Shown: piece after piece, positions 1 to 7,763 of the stretch
Numbering within the stretch: position 1 is the first letter of the stretch
How the letters are laid out: each line of letters begins with the position of its first letter
Assembly (NCBI GenBank): GCA_900540475.1
Contig: UQGG01000038.1
Coordinates: forward strand, 7,867-71,866
Source: an uncultured Robinsoniella sp.
GTDB lineage: Bacteria > Bacillota > Clostridia > Lachnospirales > Lachnospiraceae
Length of the DNA: 64,000 nucleotides
Direction: 5' to 3'
Position numbers and translations under genes: made by a program
The notes under the pieces: generated by a model
What the model was told of the DNA's origin: nothing
The model's database searches: none
What the model saw: only the letters and a program-made list of their open reading frames with translations

Positions 1-520
1 CTTTTTATCCAGAAAACTGGATCTGGATGAATTTGACCAGGAGGATGCTGTTTTGAGAGTTGTATTAGGACCCCAGGACAGTCATTTTACAAAGCAGGGA
101 TTGGAAAGTTTTCTGGAAAGCGAATATGAAGTGACCAGCGATTTTGATCGCATGGGGTGCCGCCTGGAAGGTCCATTTATTGCATATAAAGATACAGCGG
201 ATATTATCTCAGATGGCATTACGATGGGATCCGTACAGGTACCATCCCATGGAAAGCCGATTATTATGCTTTCTGACAGGCAGACCACAGGAGGTTATGC
301 CAAGATTGCAACAGTTGCTTCTGTAGATATACCGAAGCTGGTTCAGAGAAAGACAGACCATAAGATCCGGTTTAAAGCGATTAGTGTTACAGACGCCCAG
401 AGCCTTTATCTGGATGAGATCAAGGAAATGGATGATTTAAGAAAAGAAATACACAAACCATGTAAAGAAGTTTTAGACTGCCGTCTGGTTGCAAAGCGGC
501 TGGAAAAACTCTTTTCATAG
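1..520 (+). CDS. pxpC: 5-oxoprolinase subunit C / biotin-dependent carboxyltransferase family protein (5'-truncated by window)
   Basis: This is the C-terminal half of a KipA/PxpC-family protein. The frame is open from the first base of the window to the TAG at 518-520, so the gene starts upstream. About 172 codons are visible, against roughly 330 residues for complete members. Recognisable family segments are GPQDSHF near the visible start, the MGCRLEGP block, and SDGITMGSVQVPSHGKPIIML followed by DRQTTGGYAKIA. PxpC works with PxpB and PxpA in ATP-dependent opening of 5-oxoproline to glutamate. The same fold is the carboxyltransferase part of urea carboxylase. It is followed after 43 bases by accB, accC and pxpA, which suggests one operon with a biotin-linked role. 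The family is clear; the substrate is inferred. Confidence 0.9.
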   Translation, partial: FLSRKLDLDEFDQEDAVLRVVLGPQDSHFTKQGLESFLESEYEVTSDFDRMGCRLEGPFIAYKDTADIISDGITMGSVQVPSHGKPIIMLSDRQTTGGYAKIATVASVDIPKLVQRKTDHKIRFKAISVTDAQSLYLDEIKEMDDLRKEIHKPCKEVLDCRLVAKRLEKLFS

Positions 521-563
521 AAGTTAGAGTAGAAGAGACGTTAGAAGAAAGAGAGGTATTTGT

Positions 564-1001
564 ATGGACTTAGAAAAGATAGAGGGATTGATAAAAATTA
601 TTGAGAAGTCATCGTTGACAACATTTTCGATCAAAGAAGGAGACGTTAAGATTTCCATGAGCAAGATCAAATATGGTCCTGGAGTTCCGGAAGGAATGGC
701 TGTTAGTTATGCGGCTGCGGAAGCTGCCGGAAACGGGGCAGCGGCAGAGGAAGAAGAGGAGCAGTGCTTTATTACATCTCCGATTGTAGGAACATTTTAT
801 GCGGCGGCATCACCGGATGAGCCGGCATTTGTCAAAGTTGGCGACGTGGTAAAAGGCGGTCAGAAAGTCTGCATTCTGGAAGCAATGAAGCTGATGAATG
901 AAATTGAGAGCGATTTTGACTGTGAGATAGAAGCGATATTAGTAAGCAATGAACAAAAGGTAGAATATGGACAGCCGCTGTTCCGCGTTAAAAAATTATA
1001 G
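564..1001 (+). CDS. accB: Biotin carboxyl carrier protein (acetyl-CoA carboxylase BCCP type)
   Basis: The 145-residue protein has the layout of a biotin carboxyl carrier protein. An N-terminal helical segment (about 1-35) is followed by an Ala/Glu-rich linker (about 45-67) and a C-terminal biotinyl domain. The biotinyl domain opens with SPIVGTFYAA and carries EAMKLMNEI, with the acceptor lysine at residue 109. It would be biotinylated and shuttle carboxylate between biotin carboxylase and a carboxyltransferase. It sits 21 bases before accC. No accA or accD lies beside it; the flanking genes are pxpC and pxpA, so its partner may be the Pxp-type carboxyltransferase rather than fatty-acid synthesis. 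That functional partner is inferred. Confidence 0.93.
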   Translation: MDLEKIEGLIKIIEKSSLTTFSIKEGDVKISMSKIKYGPGVPEGMAVSYAAAEAAGNGAAAEEEEEQCFITSPIVGTFYAAASPDEPAFVKVGDVVKGGQKVCILEAMKLMNEIESDFDCEIEAILVSNEQKVEYGQPLFRVKKL

Positions 1002-1022
1002 GCATATAGGGAGGATTGGACT

Positions 1023-2372
1023 GTGTTAAAAAAAATATTAATAGCCAATCGGGGTGAGATAGCAGTTCGAATTATCCGGGCATGCCGTAACCTGGGCATT
1101 CGCAGTGTAGCGATCTATTCCAAGGAGGACAAAGACAGCCTTCATGTACAGCTGGCTGACCAGCGTATCTGTATTGGAGAAGGTCCTGCAAAGAACAGTT
1201 ATCTGAATATGGAACGTATTATCAGCGCAGCGAATAATATGGCTGCTGATGCGATACACCCGGGATTTGGATTTTTATCTGAGAACAGTGAGTTTGTACG
1301 GATGTGTGATGCCAATGGAATCACTTTTATCGGACCATCCGCTGAAGTAATTGACAGTATGGGGAATAAATCCCATGCCAGAAAGACCATGATGGATGCC
1401 GGAGTACCGGTTGTTCCTGGTACGAAGGAACCCGTTTATGATGCGGAAACAGGTACAAAGATTGCAAAAGAAATCGGATATCCGGTTATGATTAAGGCAT
1501 CTTCCGGCGGCGGCGGCAAAGGGATGCGCGTTGCTAAGAATGAAGATGAATTTGAATTTCAATTTAATATGGCACAGAGGGAATCCGCCAATGCATTTGG
1601 CGACGATACCATGTATATTGAACGTTTTATTGAAAATCCGAGACATGTTGAAATACAGATTATTGCGGATGCATATAAAAATGTAGTAGCTCTGGGAGAA
1701 CGTGACTGCTCTGTACAGAGAAACCATCAGAAGCTGATTGAGGAATCACCATCACCTGCTATTTCTGAGGAAATGCGGGAGGAAATGAACCGCTATGCAA
1801 TTCTTGCGGCGAAAACTGTAAATTATACAAATGCAGGAACAATCGAGTTTATTGTAGATCCAAAAGGCAACTTTTTCTTTATGGAAATGAATACCCGTAT
1901 TCAGGTAGAGCATGGTGTTACAGAAATGGTTACCGGTACGGATTTAATTATAGAACAGATCCGTATTGCTATGGGAGAAAAATTGAGCTTTAGCCAAAGC
2001 GATATCCTTCTTCGCGGCCATGCCATTGAGTGCCGTATTAATGCAGAAATTCCGGAGAAGAACTTTATGCCCAGTCCTGGTGTGATTAAACATATGCATC
2101 TTCCGGCGGGAAATGGAGTACGAGTGGATACCGGGCTTTATACCGGATACCGCATACCGTCAGAATATGATTCCATGATCGCCAAGGTTATCGTACATGC
2201 GCCAGACAGGGAAGCGGCATTGCAGAAGATGAGGTCTGCGCTGGATGAAATGGTAATTATGGGAATCGAGACAAATATTGATTTCCAGTATCAGATTCTG
2301 AAGCATCCTACATTTTGCGAAGGCAAAGCGGATACCGGTTTTATTGAACAGTTGATGAAACTGGGATCGTGA
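1023..2372 (+). CDS. accC: Biotin carboxylase
   Basis: The 449-residue protein is full length for biotin carboxylase. The N-terminal domain opens with KKILIANRGEIAVRIIRACR, and GPSAEVIDSMGNKSHA follows. The ATP-grasp glycine-rich loop is ASSGGGGKGMRV at about 160-171. The catalytic region contains RDCSVQRNHQKLIEESPSP and FMEMNTRIQVEHGVTE, and the C-terminal domain has GHAIECRINAE. It carboxylates the biotin of AccB using ATP and bicarbonate. The gene follows accB by 21 bases and precedes pxpA by 60. The missing neighbouring acetyl-CoA carboxyltransferase subunits and the flanking pxp genes hint at a carboxylase acting on a substrate other than acetyl-CoA. Confidence 0.95.
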   Translation: MLKKILIANRGEIAVRIIRACRNLGIRSVAIYSKEDKDSLHVQLADQRICIGEGPAKNSYLNMERIISAANNMAADAIHPGFGFLSENSEFVRMCDANGITFIGPSAEVIDSMGNKSHARKTMMDAGVPVVPGTKEPVYDAETGTKIAKEIGYPVMIKASSGGGGKGMRVAKNEDEFEFQFNMAQRESANAFGDDTMYIERFIENPRHVEIQIIADAYKNVVALGERDCSVQRNHQKLIEESPSPAISEEMREEMNRYAILAAKTVNYTNAGTIEFIVDPKGNFFFMEMNTRIQVEHGVTEMVTGTDLIIEQIRIAMGEKLSFSQSDILLRGHAIECRINAEIPEKNFMPSPGVIKHMHLPAGNGVRVDTGLYTGYRIPSEYDSMIAKVIVHAPDREAALQKMRSALDEMVIMGIETNIDFQYQILKHPTFCEGKADTGFIEQLMKLGS

Positions 2373-2432
2373 AACTAGTTCGTATGACTCAATTATTTGA
2401 GCAATGCTGTACCAGAAAGAAAGGAGTTAATT

Positions 2433-3200
2433 ATGTATAAAGTTGATTTAAACAGTGATCTGGGCGAAAGCTTTGGACACTATACAATTGGAATGGATGA
2501 TCGTGTGATTCCATTTATTACATCAGCAAATGTGGCATGTGGTTATCATGCTTCTGATCCTGTTGTTATGGAGAAGACAGTGGCGATTTCGAAAAAAGAA
2601 GGAGTGCGGGTTGGCGCACATCCGGGACTGCCGGATCTTATGGGATTTGGCAGACGTGTCATGGACATTACGCCGGGGGAAGCAAAAGCCTATACGCTTT
2701 ATCAGATCGGAGCATTGGCTGGAATCTGTAAAGCCCAGGGGATCAGCCTGCAGCATGTAAAACCCCATGGAGCCCTTTATAACATGGCAGCAAAGGATTA
2801 TGAGCTTGCAAAGGGTATCTGCGAAGCAATTTATGAGTTTGACAAGTATCTGATTGTCCTGGCATTGTCCGGTGGAGAGCTGGCTAAGGCAGCTGTCGAC
2901 TGTGGGCTTCGTACTGCACTGGAAGTATTTGCAGACCGAGCTTATGAAGAGGATGGAACTTTGGTTAACCGGAGAAAAGAAGGCTCTATGATTACGGATG
3001 AAGAAGAAGCGATTGCAAGAGTTGTCCGTATGGTAAAAGAAGGAAAGGTTACTGCGATTACCGGAAAAGATATCCCGATTAAAGCGGACTCTGTATGTGT
3101 CCACGGGGATGGGGAAAAAGCCCTGGCATTTGTAGAGAAGATCCGTAAAACACTGGTAGAGGAAGGCGTGGAGATCAGCCCGCTGGATGAGATCGTGTAA
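2433..3200 (+). CDS. pxpA: 5-oxoprolinase subunit A (LamB/YcsF family)
   Basis: The product is a 255-residue LamB/YcsF (PxpA) protein. It begins with the hallmark VDLNSDLGESFG and has SANVACGYHASDP, GAHPGLPDLMGFGRR and HVKPHGALYNMA, all conserved family blocks rich in likely metal- or substrate-binding His and Asp. In E. coli and Bacillus, PxpA with PxpB and PxpC cleaves 5-oxoproline. I chose the ATG at 2433 because AAGGAG lies 7 bases upstream and the protein then starts directly at the conserved MYKVDLNSDLG; an upstream in-frame TTG at 2397 lacks support. It is the last gene of the pxpC-accB-accC-pxpA unit and ends at a strong hairpin. pxpB is not in the window and is probably just upstream. 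Confidence 0.93.
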   Translation: MYKVDLNSDLGESFGHYTIGMDDRVIPFITSANVACGYHASDPVVMEKTVAISKKEGVRVGAHPGLPDLMGFGRRVMDITPGEAKAYTLYQIGALAGICKAQGISLQHVKPHGALYNMAAKDYELAKGICEAIYEFDKYLIVLALSGGELAKAAVDCGLRTALEVFADRAYEEDGTLVNRRKEGSMITDEEEAIARVVRMVKEGKVTAITGKDIPIKADSVCVHGDGEKALAFVEKIRKTLVEEGVEISPLDEIV

Positions 3201-3229
3201 GCGTAATAGAATATTCATTGATAATTGTT

Positions 3230-3277
3230 AAAAACGCCTGTACATGAGAGCTTTATCTCATGATACAGGCGTTTTTT
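3230..3277. terminator. Bidirectional intrinsic terminator
   Basis: AAAACGCCTGTA-CATGAGAG is mirrored by CTCATG-ATACAGGCGTTTTTT around a short CTTTAT loop. There is an A-tract on the left and a T-tract on the right, so the hairpin can terminate both strands. It sits between the convergent pxpA and the minus-strand gene ending at 3290. Confidence 0.9.
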
Positions 3278-3289
3278 GAATCAAAGTAT

Positions 3290-3697
3290 TTATTGGTTAG
3301 AAAGTATTTCCAGCATGTCTGGTATTTCAGACTGGAGCTGTCCCATTTTCTTTTCTTCCTCATCCATGACAGCTTTATATGCAGCAGCTTTTTCTGTATA
3401 GTTGCTGTCTTTATAAATTTTGTAATGAACAGCAGCCTCATAGTAGTGTCCAAGCGCATAATATTCTTCAAGAATTTCATTTGATTTGGCACCCTGGGCT
3501 TCATTTTGGGCTGTTTTTCGCAGTATGGATACATAATCCTGGTATTTGAGATCTGACGCAAAAGACTGCTCGTCATATTTTGTATAACCCCGGAATTCTT
3601 CTTTAAGCCGTGTGATACCCATAAGGAGTAAAAAGACAAACAGGATCGTCAGTATGATAATCAGGATGCCCGATATGCTAATTCGTTTCTTCTTCAT
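3290..3697 (-). CDS. Small single-span membrane protein, function unknown
   Basis: I do not recognise this 135-residue protein. It has a basic N-terminus (MKKKR), one hydrophobic span at about 9-27 (GILIIILTILFVFLLLMGI), and then a hydrophilic region rich in Asp, Glu, Lys and Tyr. That region is predicted to be helical and is probably outside the membrane. The reading frame overlaps the end of the upstream zinc-ribbon gene by 20 bases, so the two are almost certainly co-translated. It is the last gene of a three-gene minus-strand unit and ends at the shared bidirectional terminator. It could be an accessory to the two zinc-ribbon membrane proteins. No catalytic motif is visible. Confidence 0.75.
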   Translation of the reverse strand: MKKKRISISGILIIILTILFVFLLLMGITRLKEEFRGYTKYDEQSFASDLKYQDYVSILRKTAQNEAQGAKSNEILEEYYALGHYYEAAVHYKIYKDSNYTEKAAAYKAVMDEEEKKMGQLQSEIPDMLEILSNQ

Positions 3698-4424
3698 GGA
3701 TGTCTAATCTCCTTTCCAGTAAGTCTTGGATTCCATTTGCGGAAAGATTGGGGAGCGTACTCAGATCTTCCTTCGTCAGTTTGCAGAAAGAGGTCAGCAG
3801 CAGCCGGATTTTCTGATCAATATCATCTAATGCAGCAAAATGTTCATTCAGGTATTTTCCCTCATATAAAAAATATTCTCCCGATATGGTTTCATAGTAG
3901 GAAGAGAGGCTGGAAACCAGATATCTGGGAGACCAGCTGCTGGAAAGTTCCGGATTGATCATGGAATTAATCGAGTTGAAAATGCTGTTATAACTATCTG
4001 ACACCCTTGTAATTGCAGTGTAAGTATCAAATTCGTCACCCAGGTATAAATTGTTTGAATTAAAGTAAGCATTCAGTTCTATATATTTTTCATCTTTGAT
4101 TAGATCGTCCATGGCTTTTTTATGTACAGCTACATTTTTATGTAACGTGCTTTTGGTGACGCTTTTGTAGATGGGCCATGCGGACCCGATCAGGATCAAA
4201 GCGGCAACATTGAGGATGACCAGAAAAGCGATGATGCTTGTGCGGACACTGAAACTCGTAAATTTATGAGTTGTGGTATAAACGTCATCCTGTGTTTTTT
4301 TAAATTCTGACTGATAATGCTTCATATCAGAGCGGTGCTTTAGAATATCAGGATTTGGGGCACCGCAATAAGGACATTTTTCATCCTTTAAGGTTAATGG
4401 GCCTCCGCAGAATGTACATTTCAT
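3678..4424 (-). CDS. Zinc-ribbon membrane protein, function unknown
   Basis: The 248-residue protein starts with a zinc ribbon: MKCTFCGG and then EKCPYCGAPNP, two CxxC knuckles about 12 residues apart. A charged segment (about 28-58) follows, then one hydrophobic span at about 63-83 (IIAFLVILNVAALILIGSAW) and a long extracytoplasmic-looking region with many Tyr, Ser and Leu. The layout matches the next gene upstream, so the pair probably arose by duplication. Its start overlaps the upstream stop in an ATGA, and its end overlaps the next gene by 20 bases. Zinc-ribbon-plus-TM proteins of this type are common and uncharacterised in Clostridia. Zinc binding is inferred from the four cysteines. 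Confidence 0.8.
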   Translation of the reverse strand: MKCTFCGGPLTLKDEKCPYCGAPNPDILKHRSDMKHYQSEFKKTQDDVYTTTHKFTSFSVRTSIIAFLVILNVAALILIGSAWPIYKSVTKSTLHKNVAVHKKAMDDLIKDEKYIELNAYFNSNNLYLGDEFDTYTAITRVSDSYNSIFNSINSMINPELSSSWSPRYLVSSLSSYYETISGEYFLYEGKYLNEHFAALDDIDQKIRLLLTSFCKLTKEDLSTLPNLSANGIQDLLERRLDIHEEETN

Positions 4425-5095
4425 TTTTTTACCGCCTCCTCATAGTTTTTTTGTAATTGGTCTAAGGTCATGTTATAGCGTTCGTTTAAAATCTGCTCGG
4501 CTTCTTTCCGGTATGTTTTTACTTTCGCGGAATCCTCCTGGCGCATATTTTCCAGGCGGGACATGATCAGGAGTGAAGTCATGGCTGTCATTATATCTTT
4601 TTCACTGTTCTGCTCCGGATTAATAATTATGAGATAATCCGCATATGCCCAGATAAAGTCAGAATGCTTCCAGTTGTAAATAGAATATTTCTGTGACTCA
4701 GGATCTGTCAGTATGTAGTCCAGTACAGCATCGTAATCTTCTTTCTCATACCAGGCATCCATTTTTGGAAATGCAGTGCGTTCCCAGGCAGTCTGTGCGG
4801 CGTCCTGCTTTTGCAGCTGGAAGTCATTGAACCGGAAGAGTATAAAGATTCCAAGTGCCACCAGGGCGGTTATCAGCAGAGAAATACCAATGCGTTTACC
4901 TGCACGTGCAGATTCTTTTTTGACAGAATCTTCAAAGCAGTCCATGGGGACTTCTTCTAATTTTTCCAGATCGTTATGGAGTTCATGAAGCTCCTTCATA
5001 TATTCTTTTTCGGCGCCGGGGAAGTTGGTGGAACCGCAGTAAGGGCATTTCGCCACAGAATCTTCCAGTGCCGCCCCGCAGTTTGGGCATTTCAT
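4421..5095 (-). CDS. Zinc-ribbon membrane protein, function unknown (paralogue-like)
   Basis: The 224-residue protein begins with MKCPNCGAALEDSVAKCPYC, a four-cysteine zinc ribbon. An acidic, Leu/Glu-rich stretch (about 30-50) that could be a short coiled coil follows, then one membrane span at about 71-88 (ISLLITALVALGIFILF) and an outer domain with Trp and Tyr clusters. I prefer the ATG at 5095: GAAAGGA lies about 12 bases upstream and the start then matches the neighbouring paralogue. An in-frame ATG at 5122 has no ribosome-binding site. This is the first gene of the three-gene unit and is divergent from the AraC-type gene at 5420. Function is unknown. Confidence 0.8.
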   Translation of the reverse strand: MKCPNCGAALEDSVAKCPYCGSTNFPGAEKEYMKELHELHNDLEKLEEVPMDCFEDSVKKESARAGKRIGISLLITALVALGIFILFRFNDFQLQKQDAAQTAWERTAFPKMDAWYEKEDYDAVLDYILTDPESQKYSIYNWKHSDFIWAYADYLIIINPEQNSEKDIMTAMTSLLIMSRLENMRQEDSAKVKTYRKEAEQILNERYNMTLDQLQKNYEEAVKK

Positions 5096-5168
5096 AATAG
5101 GGTCTGTCCTTTCACATTTCATAGTGTGTGTTTATTAGTATGCATTTTTCATAGGCTTCAAAGCTTGT

Positions 5169-5196
5169 TTGCAACATACTCTGATTTAATTATAAT
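5169..5196 (+). promoter_or_regulatory. Possible sigma-A promoter upstream of the AraC-type regulator
   Basis: TTGCAA at 5169-5174 and TATAAT at 5191-5196 are separated by 16 bases. The region is otherwise AT-rich. A second candidate promoter closer to the gene (5291-5319) overlaps the operator and may be the main one. Confidence 0.45.
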
Positions 5197-5290
5197 AAGA
5201 ATACAATAATATGCGGGAAGTGTAAAGTATAAGGTTCAATTAGCCGTGGACAGCAATATCAATCAAATTAATAAAAACGTAAAGAGATGC

Positions 5291-5339
5291 TTGCTTATAC
5301 AGATAAAAGCTGATAAAATGCGGTTAGGTATAGCTAACC
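5291..5339 (+). promoter_or_regulatory. Promoter with palindromic operator GGTTAG-N6-CTAACC in front of the AraC-type gene
   Basis: TTGCTT at 5291-5296 and TAAAAT at 5314-5319 have a 17-base spacer. Two bases later lies GGTTAGGTATAGCTAACC (5322-5339), a dyad with perfect 6-base arms and a palindromic TATA centre. It falls at the expected transcription start. An almost identical dyad lies 22 bases before the transporter operon (6437-6454). The half-sites resemble DtxR/IdeR half-sites (GGTTAG/CTAACC) but are spaced wider. The ligand and the binding protein are inferred. Confidence 0.65.
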
Positions 5340-5419
5340 ACTTGGACTGTAATCAGATGCGCAGTTATTGTATGAAAGATGATGCAGGGGTAGGTAGAAA
5401 AGTAAAAGAAGGTGACGTA

Positions 5420-6400
5420 TTGAAAGGAAAGGATTATCCATCGGTACGGATGGATTTTAGCGGATTCGGTTTTTTAAAAAGAGAAGTAAACGATTTTATT
5501 CACGAATATAGCATTGATGAACCGAAAAACAAAGTACATATGACCGCTTATATGATTTTGCCGGGTATTGAGATTTTTTGCACAGATTATCAGACACATG
5601 AACATTTCTATGGAAAGGTGAATGAATGCAATTATTATCAGATTGCGTATTCTCATAAAGGTGTTTATGAAAGCAGGATAGACGGGCATCGGTTTCTTAG
5701 ACTTTCTGAGGGTGAGATTTCCATGATGACTAATACGTATCAAAGTTTCGATTCTTATATACCCATGGGATATTTTCAGGGTATCAATATCATTTTTTAT
5801 CCTCAGATGATAGCAGGAGAAGCAATTGACTTTCTCCGGCTGTTTATGATTGATATTAACGATCTCTTTAAAACGCACCTTTTGGGTAAAAGATTTGAGC
5901 GGTTTGTTTGTGATACGCATATCAAAAAAGTCCTCGAAGCTTTGTATGAAGCATCCAGAGAGGGCGACTATATTCATATGAAAATACATGTTCTTCACTT
6001 GCTGACAGAATTTGTCCATTATGAAGGGGCAAGGCATAAGAAATATCATGCTGTAACAGATAAGAAAACAGAAACAATCAGCCGGATCAAAAACTATATA
6101 GAAAAGAATATGCAGAAGCATTTTACCATTAAGGAGCTGGCTGCACGTTTCCATATATCGGAGACAGGACTTAAGGATAATTTTAAAGTCATTTATGGGT
6201 GCAGTCCTTATGAATTCTTAAAAGGATGCCGCATGGAATGGGCTGCTCAAAGGCTGAAAACAACAGATGAGTCCATAGCAGATATTGGAAATACAATCGG
6301 TTACGAGAATCCAAGCAAGTTTTCAGCAGCATTTTCAAGTATCTATGGTTTAACTCCAAATAAATATAGAAAAAATGGCCAAATGGAGTATTTTGACTAA
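5420..6400 (+). CDS. AraC-family transcriptional regulator of the adjacent uptake operon
   Basis: The C-terminal ~100 residues are an AraC/XylS DNA-binding domain. Helix-turn-helix 1 lies around FTIKELAARFHISETGLKDNF and helix-turn-helix 2 around SIADIGNTIGYENPSKFSAAF, ending in YGLTPNKYRK. The N-terminal ~220 residues are a sensing domain of the type seen in regulators of siderophore uptake (YbtA-like architecture). The frame is open back to 5246, but a promoter and operator occupy 5291-5339. I therefore place the start downstream, at the TTG at 5420, preceded by GAAGGTGA, giving 326 residues; ATGs at 5357 and 5372 are alternatives. It is followed by a five-gene ECF/ABC operon with the same operator, which makes it the likely regulator. 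It could act as activator or repressor. Confidence 0.85.
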   Translation: MKGKDYPSVRMDFSGFGFLKREVNDFIHEYSIDEPKNKVHMTAYMILPGIEIFCTDYQTHEHFYGKVNECNYYQIAYSHKGVYESRIDGHRFLRLSEGEISMMTNTYQSFDSYIPMGYFQGINIIFYPQMIAGEAIDFLRLFMIDINDLFKTHLLGKRFERFVCDTHIKKVLEALYEASREGDYIHMKIHVLHLLTEFVHYEGARHKKYHAVTDKKTETISRIKNYIEKNMQKHFTIKELAARFHISETGLKDNFKVIYGCSPYEFLKGCRMEWAAQRLKTTDESIADIGNTIGYENPSKFSAAFSSIYGLTPNKYRKNGQMEYFD

Positions 6401-6436
6401 ACAGAGTGGAAGAATATTCCTTTATTTTGTATTATT

Positions 6437-6454
6437 GGTTAGGCGTAGCTAACT
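6437..6454. promoter_or_regulatory. Palindromic operator before the ECF/ABC transporter operon
   Basis: GGTTAGGCGTAGCTAACT differs from the 5322-5339 dyad at three of 18 positions and keeps the arms GGTTAG and CTAAC. A TATTAT hexamer ends one base upstream (6430-6435), so the dyad has nearly the same position relative to the -10 as in the regulator promoter. The ribosome-binding site AGGAGG and ATG at 6476 follow directly. Confidence 0.65.
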
Positions 6455-6475
6455 AAAATATGACAGGAGGGTTTT

Positions 6476-7054
6476 ATGAGACAGAGACTAAAAACAAAGG
6501 ATTATATATATGCAGGAGCGTTTGGTGCAATTTATATCATTTTGATGATGGTGCTTGTGGCAGCTACCGGAATGATACCTATACTGTATATTCTCTCCCC
6601 GTTCTTGGTAGGATGTGTGTGCGCCACCGTGTATATGCTCTATGTTACTAAAATTAAAAAATTTGGAGCAATTATGATTCTTGCACTTTTATTTGGGATA
6701 GTGACAAGTACCAGTTCTTTTATTTCTTTGATCTGGGCATTGATATGCGGTATAGGCGCTGAGTTAATTGCAAGGGCTGGAAGATATCAGTCTAAAAAAA
6801 TGTTTCTGCTGTCCTATCCGGTATTTAACCTGACTATGATCGGTCCGTTCTTAATGCTGGGCTTTGCAAAAAAGCACTTTATTGAAATGTGCGAACAGTT
6901 TTATGGTTCCGCTTATGCACAGACTGTAGACAGATTAACGCCTGAATGGATTATTTTTGTATTGGCAGGACTGGCGGTGGCTGGCGGCGCAGTGGGAGTC
7001 CTGACAGCATCAAAATTTGTTAAGAAGCATTTTGAAAAGGCAGGCATCATGTAA
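6476..7054 (+). CDS. ECF transporter S component, MptD/Trep_Strep type
   Basis: The 192-residue protein is an integral membrane substrate-binding (S) component of an energy-coupling-factor transporter of the MptD (TIGR02185, Trep_Strep) type. It has about five to six hydrophobic segments, including AFGAIYIILMMVLVAATGMI, PILYILSPFLVGCVCATVYML and WIIFVLAGLAVAGGAVGVL. The ATG at 6476 has AGGAGG 7 bases upstream. The S component would recognise the substrate and dock onto the EcfT and ATPase encoded just downstream; the next gene begins at the base after this stop codon. The AraC regulator and the two YbtPQ/IrtAB-like half-transporters downstream suggest an iron-chelate or related metal substrate rather than a vitamin. 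The substrate is inferred. Confidence 0.85.
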   Translation: MRQRLKTKDYIYAGAFGAIYIILMMVLVAATGMIPILYILSPFLVGCVCATVYMLYVTKIKKFGAIMILALLFGIVTSTSSFISLIWALICGIGAELIARAGRYQSKKMFLLSYPVFNLTMIGPFLMLGFAKKHFIEMCEQFYGSAYAQTVDRLTPEWIIFVLAGLAVAGGAVGVLTASKFVKKHFEKAGIM

Positions 7055-7756
7055 ATGGGCGGGGGATTTAATCTTGATCCAAGGGTCAAGCTGCTGATGT
7101 TTTGTGTGACCTGTTGTTTTGTAATGACGGTTACGCAGCCCATACTTAACATCTGTATAGCTCTGTTTCTGATGCTGGTGCTGAGTCTCAGTGGAAAATG
7201 GGTATTTGCAATAAAGAGCTTTGGATTCATGAGTCTGGCGGTTGTATGTTCCATTTATATTCCAAACAGAATTACTGGCGTGGCGGGACTTTTGCTGCTT
7301 GGGATCTGTGTGATTTCCAGAATGATGATACCGATTGTTATGGCTTTTACCCTGGTGTTTCAGACGACAAATACCAGTCAGTTTATGTCAGCACTTCAAA
7401 AGATGAAACTGCCTGTGAAAACGATTATCCCGATTTTGATTATGTTTCGATTTGTACCGACTGTACGGGAAGAGTGGAGTGGAATTAAAAAAGCCATGGC
7501 ATTTCGCGGAATTTCCCTTCATCCAGTCTATGTTATCCGTCATCCCATGACCACAATGGAATATGTTTTGATTCCGCTGTTATTCAGCGCAGCTTCCATC
7601 ATTGAGGAACTGGCTGCAGCATCTCTTGCCAGAGGGTTGGACAGTAACAGAGAAAGAACATGTCTGATACAAACGCAGATGCAGGGATGGGACTATATGT
7701 GTCTGATTATTACGCTGGGATATGCCGGGATCTGGATTTCCGGCTATGTGAGGTGA
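7055..7756 (+). CDS. ECF transporter transmembrane component (EcfT/CbiQ family)
   Basis: The 233-residue membrane protein has four to five hydrophobic segments and the EcfT cytoplasmic coupling motifs. One lies around AMAFRGISLHP near residue 150 and another around AASLARGLDSNR near 190; each has the Ala-Arg-Gly core that contacts the ATPases. It starts with ATG directly after the TAA of the S-component gene and ends 7 bases before the ATPase gene, so all are one transcript. It would transmit ATP-driven motion from the double ATPase to the S component. The family assignment rests on length, hydrophobicity, the ARG-type motifs and the gene order. Confidence 0.85.
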   Translation: MGGGFNLDPRVKLLMFCVTCCFVMTVTQPILNICIALFLMLVLSLSGKWVFAIKSFGFMSLAVVCSIYIPNRITGVAGLLLLGICVISRMMIPIVMAFTLVFQTTNTSQFMSALQKMKLPVKTIIPILIMFRFVPTVREEWSGIKKAMAFRGISLHPVYVIRHPMTTMEYVLIPLLFSAASIIEELAAASLARGLDSNRERTCLIQTQMQGWDYMCLIITLGYAGIWISGYVR

Positions 7757-7763
7757 TGATGAA

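Noticed and set aside
2523..3218. 231-codon minus-strand open frame
   Set aside because: It is antisense to pxpA, whose conserved motifs are unmistakable; the minus-strand protein has no recognisable domain and no ribosome-binding site.
5474..6154. 226-codon minus-strand open frame
   Set aside because: It lies opposite the AraC-type gene; the product is Ile/Phe/His/Cys-rich without family features.
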